A DNA stretch of 64,000 nucleotides from Agroathelia rolfsii. Lineage: Eukaryota; Basidiomycota; Agaricomycetes; Amylocorticiales; Amylocorticiaceae. The position numbers and the translations under genes are program-made. Positions 15,171 to 28,252 of the stretch are shown here, piece after piece (position 1 is the stretch's first letter; the number at the start of each line of letters is the position of its first letter). The DNA lies in contig JABRWF010000002.1 in the NCBI GenBank assembly GCA_018343915.1, forward strand, positions 5,518,001 to 5,582,000, given 5' to 3'. Below the pieces are notes generated by a model. The model saw nothing but the letters and a program-made list of their open reading frames with translations, had not been told where the DNA came from and made no database searches.

Positions 15171-18100
15171 ATTGTGGACTAAGGAGAGAATGAGAAGATG
15201 AAGTGCAGAGATAAAGTCTGACAGATTCCTGAGGCTCTATCAATAATCAGGCTAGAGTTGAATAAATAGATTATCACGAAAATGCAGATTTGATGAATGA
15301 ACTAGAATATCATATGACTTGAAATTAAGTTCATGGAACTTCTAGTTGAATTGTGACCAACAGGGAGTTCCGATAAATGATGGTATGCCATGTCTATATC
15401 CTTTTGAGATAAAAAGCTTCTATTCACTAAATGGCCTTTCCATCTTTACAAATTCGCTCTTCTTTCCATCGTCCTAGTCGAAAGAAAACGATAAAAGATA
15501 TTCGCAAGTTAAGATCAAACTCTGCTTTGACAAAGATATATGTGGAGATGGCGACGAGATCATGGTATCCATATATCGCCATCATGATTGATTCTGGTGC
15601 ATGCAGTTGCTAGTATCGCAGTATAGGATGGGCTATAATTTAGCCTATAAGTACTACTGCCACTGGCGGTGTTGGGGGCTTGAGCACGAGTCTATCTCTC
15701 TACTGAGTGATCATGTCACACATGACAAGAGCTGGTATTTAAGATACTCCATAGTCGGTGGTTGTCGACTACTAGCCTGGGTACATGTAGCCCAAGTCCA
15801 AGTCTAGCTTAAAGAAACGAAGTGGAAAAGCTCTTAAGATCTTAAGTGCTGGTTACCGCCGTATTCAACTTGAAGCCGGCAGTGACAGCCAAGGAGCGAG
15901 CTGACAGCTCTTACGTAATCATATCGATACTACATGTGATTTATCAGGGTGGTGTATCATATCCATGATCACTTGCGCATGCATGCTTTGTCGACACTTC
16001 ATTTTGATATCATTCACAACAAAGATTCGTGATCCAAGAACCAGCTTCGCTATAGCATTGAAAGCATGCCGGCACCCAAGACCTGTTTGTTCATATAAAT
16101 AATCACTGATAGAAATGAAGAAAAGTACCAAAAATCAAACACATGCATTGGGTGATCACCAAAGGTGTAATGAGTAAATATCTAAGAAGCAAGTGATCGA
16201 GTCGAAAAAAATGAGAATCATGATTTCGAAGATATTATACTATTTACAAGGTCAATTGCAAGCGCTCATTCCACGATGAAGACATGACGATTTCAGATTA
16301 TTTTATGACTGAGCGATTCCCTATCATCGTCGCTATGACCTCTGATGATGTAAAATCTTACCTCGTCGCTCATTCTGAATGTGGAACCGATCTTCATAGC
16401 TTATAGACGTAGATAGCGACAGAACACTTGTGAGTGATTGAACGTTATTGCATAAAATTTTTCTCAAGACGCTTGGATTCGTGACGTATGGTCTAACCAG
16501 TATTGCAACATGACTTCTAGACTCTCAAGTATTGAAATTCAGAAATTCGGTCCAAAATATAATCAATCAGACTCTGGAACATAAGTAGTTAGTAGTCTCC
16601 TGAGTCAGAGCAATAGTACCGAAGCTATTTTACGCTCAATCCATAATACATAGGGTCAACCCTTAGGGGTATTTCTATTTCAATTTTGAGCGATTTAATA
16701 GAGCTACATTGCTCCAATTTGATGTAAAGCGGGTATACTGGAAAGAAAGGAGCTCCGCGGCGGATAGCTGTTGATGTTGGCTGAAAGAGTCCTTGAGTAA
16801 CTCAAGGTTAAATAAGTCCAGGCTAATTATTGCGGTAGTTTCAGCTGGGACAATCACTAGTTCACAGTTGGATAGTCTTGGGAAATGAAAGATAAGCTAG
16901 ATGGGACACTTTAGAGCTCAATTCGTGCGAATGCAGTTGGAGAGGTATATAGAGACAGACTACTAGTGTAACAGGCGACAAGGTAAAGTAATTCGAAATT
17001 TTGCACGAGTGAAAAGCCATTAACGCGAGACTCTTTCCGTTGATATCCAAAATTACGAGTGATTTGAGGGGACCACAGGGGAGAGCGGCCCCGTATAACG
17101 TGAAGTCGGTTAAGACAAGTTTAATGAGTGATCTATTCAAGATTAGCAAGACTGGTATGGTTCTCTTTCCTTTTCGAATGACCTAGGGTGTTAACTGTAA
17201 ATCCGGGCTTAAGCAAAAATGAATGACCGTGAGCAGAGAAAAGGGCAGATTTCGGTGGTGAGGTTATCTTGCGACACAGGGGAGCATTCTGATAAGTGTG
17301 GATCATCAGCGTTCACCGGTTATTGGCAAGTTCATAACAAGTGCCTCCGTGATGAGGGAAAGAATAAAGCACTTGATGGAGACAATTAAGTTCAGGGATT
17401 CCAGAAAGCGCACCATGACGCAGTCCACTAGTTTAGTCGCCCACTGCTCGTCAAATAATAAACATTGTTAGAAATCGGCGGCTCCTCGTAGGTTTCGAGA
17501 ATAGACAGGTCAAATCTGGCCTCCCTGGAGACAAATATTTCTTCACGGTCTCACACGCTGCTGTAGGTCAGGCCGGTCAGGGATAATGTTTTCAGGTATT
17601 GCTTTCGAGGCTAGATGATAGTAGGCGCTCTCATACTTCACATTAAGAGACATAGGGAAGCAATTCCTTTGGACTAGCGTCTAACATGGGAGATCCCGGG
17701 ATTGTTAGATCGTAACATTGCATGAATAGGGCGCTACAATTGGCTTCTTTGGAGCACGCTATGTGGTCTAGATGCAGTGTTGGGTGAAAGCGCAGAGCGC
17801 TTTCGGATCGTGGCTGGGCTTGTAAACCTGAGAGGAAACAAAAGGTGAGCAGCGGGGTGGGTGGGACTCACCTTCTCTTGCTGATCACTTCCCTTCTGGC
17901 TGTCAGCCAGGCCACAATGACTAGAGGGTTCCTTGTCCTGATTCTATAGATACCTATTTAGGAAAACAAGTTTCAGAGGGAGGAGAGGGTGGGTTAAAAG
18001 AGCAAGCTGAGTGGGCAAATGTGGTAGCGGATGGAGCAAGAGATGGGTCATTCTCTAGCATGCATTTGCCCCCGCCGCGTATTCCAAAGACACCGCTTAA

Positions 18101-18366
18101 TACCGGCGTTCCTTGGCAGAAAGCTCTCAGAGTACAAAATCGAATCGGGTGGCACTGATTATATGAGCAGCTGTGGCAAATATGAAGCCATCCAAAGCCA
18201 CCGGGATTGTCGGCCCGGGAGTCCAAAATTGAAGACTGCAAAACGGTTATACACTTGTCCATGTTACTTCGAAAGTTACTATACGCTCAGCTTTCCTCTC
18301 TGCCGCTGAACATAACTTAATGAGTCTAGCTTCTTAAAAAATACACATCCGATACAAAACTTAAAC
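15171..18366. other. AT-rich block without a recognised gene
   Basis: About 3.2 kb between copy A and the UTP16-like gene. Only short frames without family features. It contains the second copy of the GAAAGCGC palindrome (17786-17804) and an AAGGTGAG/CTCACCTT inverted repeat (17842-17849 / 17867-17874). The stretch may consist of decayed transposon sequence, but no recognisable transposase or reverse transcriptase motif is left. Confidence 0.5.
17786..17804. repeat. Palindrome GAAAGCGC-aga-GCGCTTTC
   Basis: Second copy of the palindrome seen at 2430-2448, with the same arms and a different 3-nt loop. Both copies are followed within about 15 nt by a TGG-rich segment. A further inverted repeat lies 40 nt downstream. 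Confidence 0.5.
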
Positions 18367-19458
18367 ATGCCAAGCCTACGCAAACACAATACTAAAAATG
18401 CGGCATCAGACAGCGATGATGATGCACCAGAATCCGTCTCTCTCGTCCAATCCAAAAGCTCCGTCAAGGCGCACGATAATGCCATCCGTGAAGCACACCA
18501 TCTTCTGAGGAAAAATAGGAAGGAGAAGAATAGGGCTAAAGATGAAAAAGCCAAGGCGAGGGCAGTACTAAGGAAAGAAGAGCAGGATCTGCAGAAGAGG
18601 GATAATGGAAAGCAGAAGGTGCATGAACGCAAAGATATCGATGTTTCCGCCTTAGAAGCCAGAATGGCCCGGGCAATGGATGAGGCCGAGGATGAGGAAA
18701 GCGATGAGGACGAGATCTCAATGAACATGTTTGATGTCATGGCTAGTGGTAGCGAACTGGAAGAGAACGACTCGGATGGCGACGGTCAATTTGATCACAA
18801 GAATATTGACGATGCATCAAATACAACAGACGAAGAGTTAGATAATCATTCAGAAGAACTTGAAGGTCGGTCTAATGAGTCTGACGAGCTCATGGACGAA
18901 GACGGCGAAGTCCTCGAAGACGATTCACCCGCAGTTGAACCCTCCCAAGCCTATCTCCCCGAAGACATGTTTTCCGCTGCGTTCTCTGCACCTGCTCGTC
19001 GTTTGCGCTCAAGTTATGGTACCCCTTCCGTACAAAAAAGCACCAAAATACGTAGCAAGAAGCCTAAAACCCGTGACTCCACCAAGGAAATAGTCCTGGG
19101 GTAAGTCTCCTTCTCCTGATCGTAAGGCTACATCCAAACTAAATGAAAGAACAAATATGTCAGCTCTCGTGCAATACAAGTATTACCCCAGAACAAAAAT
19201 CCCGTCCTTGCCTCCGCTCGGTGCGCGGCCCCTTCCAAAAAAATTAATAAGTTCCTCAATCGCCAACTAAAGCTAAAAAATACACCCAACCTAAACTCGT
19301 CGGTCAAATCCAAACTTGCTAACCCTGGGTGGGAGCGGAGACCAGGTATAGTTTTTTGAATATGAATTCCCAAATACATGTAATAAACATTGTTTACAGC
19401 TGATCTTGGTGTATTCAAGGGAGCTGGTCCCGCAACACACTTCGTTCGTAGGTCATGA
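18367..19458 (+). CDS. Acidic nucleolar protein, UTP16/Bud21-like (tentative)
   Basis: 324 residues in three exons: 18367-19100, 19164-19345 and 19400-19458. The N-terminal half is a basic, Lys/Arg/Glu-rich predicted helix (HHLLRKNRKEKNRAKDEKAK), followed by long Asp/Glu/Ser stretches, then a Lys/Arg-rich region. The conserved-looking end reads ERRPADLGVFKGAGPATHF plus a basic tail. This charge layout and the C-terminal GVFKG..PA..F signature resemble the U3 snoRNA-associated UTP16/Bud21 family (small-subunit processome, nucleolus) as I recall it. The assignment rests on that pattern alone; other acidic nucleolar proteins are possible. Junctions are GT-AG and in phase. Confidence 0.6.
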
Positions 19459-21489
19459 ATATACCGTAGGGGACTTTTGTACCGCTATATGCCCACCTGC
19501 CCTATACATGATTCCAACTTTGAGCGGACTGTGTATTTCATTGCTTTTTTCGCGGTAGCAGTAGGGCAGCCATAATTGGTATCGACTCATGCAACCTGTT
19601 GAACGATTTCCTTGCTACCAGCATAAGCGGAAACCGTTGGTATGCGCTTTACTGTAAAATTTGCAGACCCTATGAATACATATTGCTTCATCAGAGGCTG
19701 TACTCAATACAAAGCCAATCACTCATGTTAATCATGGTTCGTCGTGATTCCTTTCAAATCGAGATATCATATCATTCTTCATTCATGAGCCATGGCTCTG
19801 CAAATGAACCACGAAAATATTCAGGAGTTGATCTAAATAAAATCCAATTTGAGATATTGGGATCATCTTACGGTATCCAGTTAAGAGTGATCTCAAATCC
19901 ATCGTCTTGTCATTTGAGGTTAGAATGGACCACGAGTGGAATTTAACCTATATGCTTTGCTTGCAGTTTTTCGTTGTAAAGGAGCCAAATCCTTACGGAA
20001 AACGCGAGTTTGGAAGTTGTAAGATATCAGTACTAAGAATCCCGTTATGTTATCTCATTGGCATAGTTTATGACCTCCATTTGGTTGGCCGTAATGAAAG
20101 CTCAGATTAGCAAAACAGTTCTTGGATGTGGATCAATCTAAAAAAGCTGAATCGCTTATATATACGTAACACTATACACACAAAGATACTCATTTGGCAG
20201 TCTCTAGAGAAAAAAAATAAGAAAACTATCCCCAAGACCTTTGCTATTTGCTGGCATGAAATTAACGCAATCTGAAGTGATAAAATTTCAGTGATGCTAT
20301 ATCAACATAAAATGCGAGGTTGAAGGTTGGAATGAAAAGGTCGAAAGTTTCAGCTACCGTTGTAGTAAAGTAGATCATGTTGCCTCCACACAAGAAAGGC
20401 GATCATACAATAGGGAACTTGTTTCACATCATGTGTGAATGTTTTATGGTAATTGAAAACACTCACTTGGTAGCACGGTAAATATAAAGCACTTTTGAGT
20501 TATTAAGTGATTCAGTAAAAGCTTTGGAATGGCGATCCGATAAGCAAGAAGTGCTGGCTCTGGTGGTAAAAGTGTGACGTGTGCGCCTACAATCCAAGGA
20601 ATGAGTTCAAAGCCCGCCATCAAACTAGCAGCTTACGTCATACAAGGGAGTTCATTATCATGATCATGTAAACGTTCTTGTTGTCTTACTACTAGTTACT
20701 AGTAGTTTCATCGGCAATAACGATCGACAGTGCCTCGTTGTAGTACACGTTATAACCATTTTACAGGTGACATCAGTTAGGCTGCACAAGCCGAATTGCC
20801 CCGTGGTAAGTGGTGTCTTTTATATTTGCTTGGCGTCCAGGTTCTACGTATGATGTTCGATAATTTTCTCGACGAAGCCTTTCAAGGCAAATGAGCAAAC
20901 CATATGGCTCCGAAGCCCTGATTTGTCGGATTTCTCCTCAATCTCACACAGATAGATGTATTATTGACTGACCAATAAAATAGGCCAAAACTTCCTGAAA
21001 CCATATTCATTTCTTGAATCTATCGGCACTTGTACTCGATAGATCCAAGTTGTCAATAAAGATAAATCTTGTAAAAAAAAAAATCAGTACATCAATATCT
21101 AGTTCAATGCTAGTATTTTGTTACTCGTATCTTTTTTATGGGATATTTTGTGTGTGGTAATCATGACCAGGTTTGCAGGGGCACTTTGCACGATAGATGA
21201 ATAAACCGGAGAAATGCGCGTAAACATCTGGCTACAAACTAACAGCCCGTCATGCATGCAGTTAGCCAGCATCAAAAAATGATGGGATTCCTGTATCCTA
21301 ACTCTTGCGCTTCTTCATTCCCAAGACAACTGTTTCACTTGATCTCATTTAGGATTTCATGAAGGCTGAATTTCACAACGGTAAAGAATCGGCAATCAGA
21401 GCCTTGATTTCTGAAGTCTTCAAAACCTTGGTATATTTCTCCCCACAGCTGTGATCAGTCCCCCTTTTCCTCGTGCACGACAGGCTACG
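19459..21489. other. AT-rich block without a recognised gene
   Basis: About 2 kb, AT-rich, only random short frames. One tRNA-like segment at about 20555-20614 is listed separately. The last 100 nt are the former promoter of glutaminase copy B. Confidence 0.5.
20555..20614 (+). other. Possible Pol III A/B-box pair (tRNA-derived relic)
   Basis: TGGCTCTGGTGG (20555-20566) resembles a tRNA A box, and AGTTCAAAGCC (20604-20614) resembles a B box. Their spacing is near that of tRNA genes. The flanks do not pair as an acceptor stem, so it is not a functional tRNA. A decayed tRNA or the head of a tRNA-derived SINE is possible; chance similarity cannot be excluded. Confidence 0.25.
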
Positions 21490-24400
21490 ATGCACGACCA
21501 ACGTCTTGTCAATTTGCTAGCTGTGCTAACTCTCTTTATGATATCTCTCGTTAATGCTAATAGTTGGACATCTACTCCCGTGACGCCTCCATCATATCCT
21601 CTAGCAGTCAGGTTAATAGTCTATTTCTATTTTGTGTTCGGTAACAAAGCAGCTGAAACTCTTTACAACTAAAAAATAGATCGCCATATTTATCCGCTTG
21701 GCTGCCTCAGGGTTCTGGGAGCGCATTGAACGGTGCTTGGCCGCAGTTTTGGACCGGTTCTATACTAGGATAGGCGGGTTATGTCAGGGTGGATGGTAGA
21801 GCTTATGTCTTCTTGGGCGAACCGGCCGTTTCTGGCCTTTCTTCTTTTCAAGCAACGCAAAAGGCGGCCAACTACACATCGACACAGAGTATCTTCACGC
21901 TCGATGCTGGCCCTGTCACCCTCACAGCAACATTCCTGAGTCCTGTGGAGCCGAAGAATATCACATTACAGTCTTTACCGTTTTCTTATCTAGCAATTGG
22001 TGTTGCAAGCAATGATGGCTCGTCGCACTCTGTGCAAGTCTATTCCGATATCTCTGGTGAATGGCTGACCGGAAACAACAGTCTGACAGCAACATGGTCG
22101 ACCAACTTTGCGAGCGATGTAACGACTCACTATGCCCAACTCCAAGACCAACAACTTTTCACGGAGATATCTGACCGAGCGCAATATGGATCGGTGTATT
22201 ATTCTACTGCAAACGTCTCTGGCATGACATATATGACAGGCGTGGATGTCGATGTTAGAGGGCAGTTTATTCGCCAGGGCGTGTTGAACAACACCGAAGA
22301 CACTAACTATCGTGCCGTATCCGATAATTGGCCTGTATTCGCATTTGCGGTCGATCTTGGTAATGTCACGGCATCAGGCACGACTTCAAGTCCCTTGGTG
22401 TTTACGATTGGACATGTTCGCGACCCAGTTATCCAATACATAGTAGCGGATGCTCAAATTCAACAGCGTAGTTCATATTTCTGGAGCACATTTTCTAGCG
22501 TGTTTGATGCTGTAAGTTTATATCTTAAGTTATATCACGGTATGCTTTGACGTGAATCGATAGATATCTTTCTTTTATAGCGACTACTCTTTGGCGCTTT
22601 CGGTAGCAAATGCATTTGACTTGCAGCTATCGAATGATGCAAATCAATTTCCTCAGAATACGCCGCATATGCATCTTTATCCATCAGGCAAGTACTGGGC
22701 GCTACAGAGATCACGATTTCGAAGGATTCCTCGGGTAACTGGAATACGAGTGACATTTTGATGTTCATGAAGGAGATCTCTAGTGACGGTGTCAGTCTCC
22801 GTTCTGTCTTAATTGCAATACGATATAAATTTAATTGCCTCTAACAGAACGTCAACACGGTGGACGTCATCTTCCCGTCGTGGCCAGCTTTCCTTTATAT
22901 GAATTCTACGCTCGGCCAATATCTGCTACAAGGCCTGTTCGAATACCAAGCAACAGGGCAATGGCCCAACGCGTGGAGTATTCACGACCTCGGAAATAAT
23001 TATCCCAACGCTACAGGCCATAACAATGGTCAGGACGAAAACACGCCTTTAGAAGTTAACTTTCATCACTTGGTACCATCGCCTGGATTCTAATTGTATT
23101 GCACCAGAGTGTGGTAATATGCTCATTATGACGTACAGTCTGTATCAAAAGACAAACGATAAGACACTTATTTCCACCTACGTATGTCGACCATCTATCT
23201 TTCAATGAATTAGAAGTATTCACCGAGCTTCATAGTACTCACTCCTCGAGCAATGGACCCAATTCCTGATTTCTGAGGCTCTCATTCCCGAGAACCAGAT
23301 CAGCACGGATGACTTTGCAGGCTCGCTTGCTAATCAGACCAATCTTGCAATTAAGGGTATCATTGGCATCGGTGCTATGTCTAAAATTGCATCAATCGTG
23401 GGTGACAACGAAGATGCCTCGAAGTACTCCGTAAGTTTTCGCGTGCAATGACGATATCATTTCTACATTAGTATGCTGATGCGCATCAACAGAACATTGC
23501 AACCAACTATGTTGAGCAATGGCAGAAGCTGGCAACATCTTCTGATGGAAAGCATCTTACACTCAATGTGAGTAACATGTCAACCATATTATATTAAGTC
23601 AATAACACGTCTTCGTATCATATTGTAGTATGGCGATGAAAATAGGTGGGAACCCAAGGATATGACAATGATTTAATACTCAAGTTGCTGAAGACTTTAC
23701 GTAGTTGGGGTTTATCGTATAACCTGTACGGCGACAAGCTTCTCGGTTTGAGCCTTTTCCTGGATTCAGTGTACGAGATGCGTAAGTAATGTCACATTTA
23801 ACGAGATGAAGCTGTAGTAACCTAACCAAATGATACAGAAGACGCATGGTACCAGACCGTAAATAGTAAGCTGAAGATATTCATGCTTCCGGATGTGATT
23901 GTTAATCTACTATCTGTTCAGACAAATACGGAGTTCCCTTGGATACAAGGTAATGGATCTTGACTGATATCTCGTGGGATCGATACTAAACGTGAGTTTA
24001 CTCCAGGCATACATACACCAAGACAGGTTTGTTTTGAATGCTGCCACTTTGTCTTTGTCGCTTATCGTCTAACCACTGCTTTGCCTAAACAGATTGGCAG
24101 ACGTTTATGGCTGCCATCTCAGTCTCAGACAAGACGCGACAAATGTTTATCAATGCCGACTTCTCTTATATGAGTGGCGGCAACTCGAAGAATACAATGC
24201 CGTTCAGCGATTGGTATGATACTACTACAGGAATTAGCCAAGGCTTCCGAGCAAGACCTGTTGTTGGAGGACACCTCGCGCTACTAGGTTAGTGTGCTTT
24301 TGTTTTGTTACATTCAAACTCTTATCAAACAATCGCATGCTGGAACCTGGCTATCTTAGTATCCAGCACAAACACAACCTCCGGCTCGTCGTCGTCGTCA

Positions 24401-24520
24401 TCGCCTTCTTCCTCAACGAGCAAAAGCAGCGATTCTCTGTGTAGCTCTTACTCCCAATCAGCCCTGCATTTGGTTATGCCGCCTTTGATTGTACAAGCCA
24501 CTCGCTCCTTCTTCCCATAG
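21490..24520 (+). pseudogene. gtaA: Glutaminase A copy B, broken
   Basis: Homologous over its full length to copies A and C (signal peptide, PPSYPLAVRSPYLSAWLPQ, AGYVRVDG, GHVRDPVIQYIVAD, GGHLALL, Ser-rich tail). Three defects are visible. An in-frame TAG at 21771-21773 replaces the Trp codon of the LGWAGY motif. A 1-nt type frameshift lies near 22640-22655, where SSEYAAY-like coding moves to another frame. The donor at about 23052 lacks one G relative to copy C (GAAGTT against GAAGGTTT), so frame is lost on splicing. Downstream exons remain open. The gene lacks the two introns that interrupt this region in A and C, yet has a 68-nt intron (21612-21679) that they lack. Decay looks recent because most exons are still readable. 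Confidence 0.8.
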
Positions 24521-25220
24521 CAGTTGTTCGACTGAGAGAGATGGCTTATTCGCTTGGTATATGACGAAATACTATTTATGATATTTATGCATTTATTGTA
24601 ACTGAAGACTACCACAATGGATAATTTCTCTGAATAGTATATATTGACATATATGCAAGGCTGAAGGCATAATGTTCCACCTTTTCCGTTCCTGGATGAA
24701 ATATGAACCTATTCATAGCTATTGATTGACGCCCAGAGGTAGTGAAGTTCCCGAGAAGTGCTCATGTTATAAGCCAAGACCGCCTGAAGCACATAAGACG
24801 AGAATTAGCGGTTTATCCGGATTCGCGGACGAGAAGCTTAAACCCACTCACTTCCCCTTACCTTTGTGCCTCTTTCAAGTTCACTGCGCATTAATTTTCA
24901 AATAATTTCAGATCAAGTGAATCACCATTGAACTGTGGAACATTGTTTATTGCTTTGCTGCCAGTGCTCAACGAGCTATGCTTTGCAATCAATCAGTGAC
25001 CGGCAACGGCACCGGCCAAAGAGCGCAGACGGTTCACATCGGCAGTGCATCATGATCATGATATTTGTGATGATACAATTGATGAACCATAGCCCAATAT
25101 TCTTTTGATGGGCTAACTGTACAGATGGTTAATTACTTATGATTTGTTGTAGCCTGGTAGCCATCCCTGTTCGGTCTCTCTACCTCTCTCTTCCTCGTCT
25201 TACTACTAGGCTCTGGCGCC
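24521..25220. other. Intergenic region, glutaminase copies B and C
   Basis: About 700 nt containing the 3' end of copy B and the promoter of copy C. No gene seen. Confidence 0.6.
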
Positions 25221-28200
25221 ATGCGTCTCTGCGGGATGTTTGGCTCGACCTTTCTGATCGCTTGGTCTCTACTCCTCGCCCAGCAGGTGGTTGCTACCAT
25301 CACACCTCCCGCATATCCTCTGGCAGTTAAAGCGCCATATCTTTCGGCATGGATGGCTAATGGCGACTTGAATGGTGCTTGGCCCACATTTTGGGACAAT
25401 TCGGTACGTTAAAACGGATCATGCATCTTCCCTCTGTCTAGCTCGAATGGTGAGGTCAGATACTAGGCTGGGCTGGCTATGTTCGTGTGGACAACGAGCC
25501 CTACATTTTCTTGGGTGTACCATCAATCGCTGCCAATAAAACAACGCAGAAAAATGCAATCGTACGTCAACCCAGTCTATAGTATCCCGAAACACATTTT
25601 AATCATGTCAATACTAGTTTACATCGACCCAGAGTATATTTACCATGACGGCGGGTCCCGTCACCTTGAATGTCACCTTCCTCAATCCGGTCGAGGCCAA
25701 TAACCTGACCTTACAATCCTTACCCTTCACATACTTCTCCTTGAGTGTTAGTCCTAACGATGGCGCATCACACTCCATCCAAGTTTACTCGGACGTCTCT
25801 GGTGAATGGCTCGCCGAAAACGATGCGCTCAACATCACCTGGTCCACCTCAACTGGCTCTTCGATTATCACTCACCAGTCTCAGCTGGAGATACAACAAG
25901 AGTTTACAGCATCCAAAAATCGCATACTTCAAGGCACCTTCTACTTCTCTACCTCCAATTCCGATGGACTAACCTGGCAAACTGGCCAAGACATTCTCGT
26001 ACGACAGCAATTCGTGTCCAGCGGGAAACTAAACAACGCGCAAGACACCAACTTCAGGGCGATTAATGATTCTTGGCCTATGCTTGCGTTTGCAAAAGAC
26101 TTTGGGACCGTGTCTTCTGGCAGCACGCCCAGTGTTCTCTTCACATTGGGTCACGTTCGCGATCCACTAGTTCAGTATATTGTGTCAGGTGGGCAAACGC
26201 AGAATAGGAGTGCATACTATTGGAGCTCTTTCTCCAATATTGCTGATGTGGTGTGTTGTCTCAATAGATTTGGTTGTAACCCATCTCTGATAGGCTCAAC
26301 TATTTGATCTCGCAGATTAATTTCCATTACAATGACTACTCCAACGCGTTATCCGTTGCCAATGATTTCGATAGCAAACTCAATCAAGTTTCCAGCAATA
26401 TCAACCCCACATACGCGCAGATCACCGCACTATCCGTCGCTCAAACGCTGTCTTGGAATGAAATAACGATTTCAAAGGATTCATCTGGAAATTGGAATAC
26501 GAGTGATGTTCTTGTATTCAACGCCAATGGCGTACGTTCCCAAGGTCTTTCTCTACCTCAAATACTCACCGGTCCCTCTCTATGTAGGCTATCAACACTG
26601 CCGATACGATCTACGCGGCTTGGCCAACTTATCTATACACGAATCCCGCTATTGGGGGCTACCTCTTGAGGGGTCTGTTAGAGTATCAGGCGACTGGTCA
26701 ATATCCCAATCCATTTGCCGTGCACGATTTGGGTAGCGTATATCCGAATGCAACCGGCCATAACGACGGCAATGACCCACACATGCCTCTAGAAGGTTTG
26801 TTCGTCTGTTTTTAGCGTATTTTAGTCTGAAAATAACATTCTGGGTCAGAGAGCGGCAACATGCTCATCATGACGTATAGTCACTACTTGGCAACCAAGG
26901 ATAGCTCTTACATCACCCAATATGTATGTTATTACTTTCATTATTGTAAGACAGCGTTGGGTCTCTGATATGTGCTCTCTAGTACTCCCTTCTGGACAAA
27001 TGGGCGCAATATCTTGTTGCCAATACCTTATATCCAGCATCCCAGGACTCTACAGACAACTTTGAGGGCGCGTCACCAAACCAGACTAACTTGGCTATCA
27101 AGGGCGTTATCGGCATAGGTGCCATGGCAAAGATGGCCTCTCTGATGGGTTACAATTCGGATGCTTCCAATTACTCGGTAAGCTCATGGTATCATTGTGG
27201 TCCTTCCGGTCGTCGCATGATTACGGGTTTGTGTGTGATCATCTGCTGATCTGATTATGAACTCGTAGTCGACTGCAACCAGCTACACCTCTCAAATACT
27301 CCAACTGGCCACCTCATCTGACAATAAGCATTTGATGCTGTTTGTGAGTTTAGCAAAGAACTGGAGAAAATTCGTCCTGATGAGCTAATGTTGTCACCAC
27401 AACAGTATGAAGACCAATCGAGGTAAGTTGTCTCTGAAAACCATCTGGATATTTTTCTAAAATAATTGTGTCTAGCTGGGGGCTCATGTACAATCTCTTT
27501 GGCGACAAGCTCTTGCAGCTGAACCTCTTCCCGGATTCAGTCTACACGATGTGTAAGTCTAGGTTGTATATATGATCAGGAGTTTTGTCTGATTTTGGCA
27601 TTGAAAGTGGATAACTACTATACGACCGTCCAAGGTTTGTGGAACTACTTTCTCCGCCAATTTTTTATTCCTTAATAAATGTTCTACTAGGTGCATATGG
27701 CGTGCCCTTGGACAGCCGTCACAGCTACACACTCTCTGGTACGTTGTTGCATCCCTACAGTTGCATTGCTATCTTACATCAAACCATTCCCTAGAGTGGG
27801 AAGCATTCCAGGCAGCCGTCTCAACGTCAACCAAAACGCGTGACGAAGTATTTTTGAATTCGATATTCCAATTTGCTTTGAGCGGCAAGAATAGCGATCC
27901 TTTCCCAGACATGTATGATACGACTAGTGGCGCCTTGGTCAATTTCCAGGGTCGGTGCACTGTCGGTGGCCACCTCGCCTTACTTGGTAAGTCAAGGGCA
28001 ACATTTTCTGTTTCCTCAGCTAATCCCAACTGAATTTGTGACTACCTTTACTTCGCCGTATACACTTACCATAAAGTCGTCAACGGATCTAGTGGATCCT
28101 CAAGCACGTCCACAGCGAGCGCTTCGCCATCGTCTACGAGTAGCTCCAAGAGTGGTGCAAGCGCACTTGACAGCACTCTAGCTGCCCAGCATGTCACAAT

Positions 28201-28252
28201 GGCCGCCTGCATCGTCCTCCCGTTGCTAACAAGCATGATGCTTGTACTCTAA
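25221..28252 (+). CDS. gtaA: Extracellular glutaminase A, copy C
   Basis: Intact paralogue, about 700 residues. Exon 1 is 25221-25403; about 14 further exons follow, the last ending with TAA at 28250-28252. The N-terminal signal peptide is MRLCGMFGSTFLIAWSLLLA. Family motifs match copy A: PPAYPLAVKAPYLSAWM, ILGWAGYVRVD, NLTLQSLPFTYFS, VSGEWLAE, TLGHVRDPLVQYIVS, VHDLGSVYPNATGHND, TNLAIKGVIGIGAMAKM, SWGLMYNLFGDKLLQLN and GGHLALL. It ends in a long Ser/Thr stretch and a hydrophobic segment (MAACIVLPLLTSMMLVL), typical of GPI signals. Intron positions in the 5' half match copy A. Expected to release ammonium and glutamate from glutamine at the cell surface. Confidence 0.85.

Noticed and set aside
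18279..18740. 153-codon minus-strand Ser/Leu-rich frame
   Set aside because: Antisense shadow of the acidic/basic low-complexity coding sequence of the UTP16-like gene.
21771..21773. In-frame TAG of glutaminase copy B as recoding or part of a short intron
   Set aside because: The only local GT...AG pair is 17 nt long, too short for an intron, and a frameshift and a damaged donor downstream point to a pseudogene.
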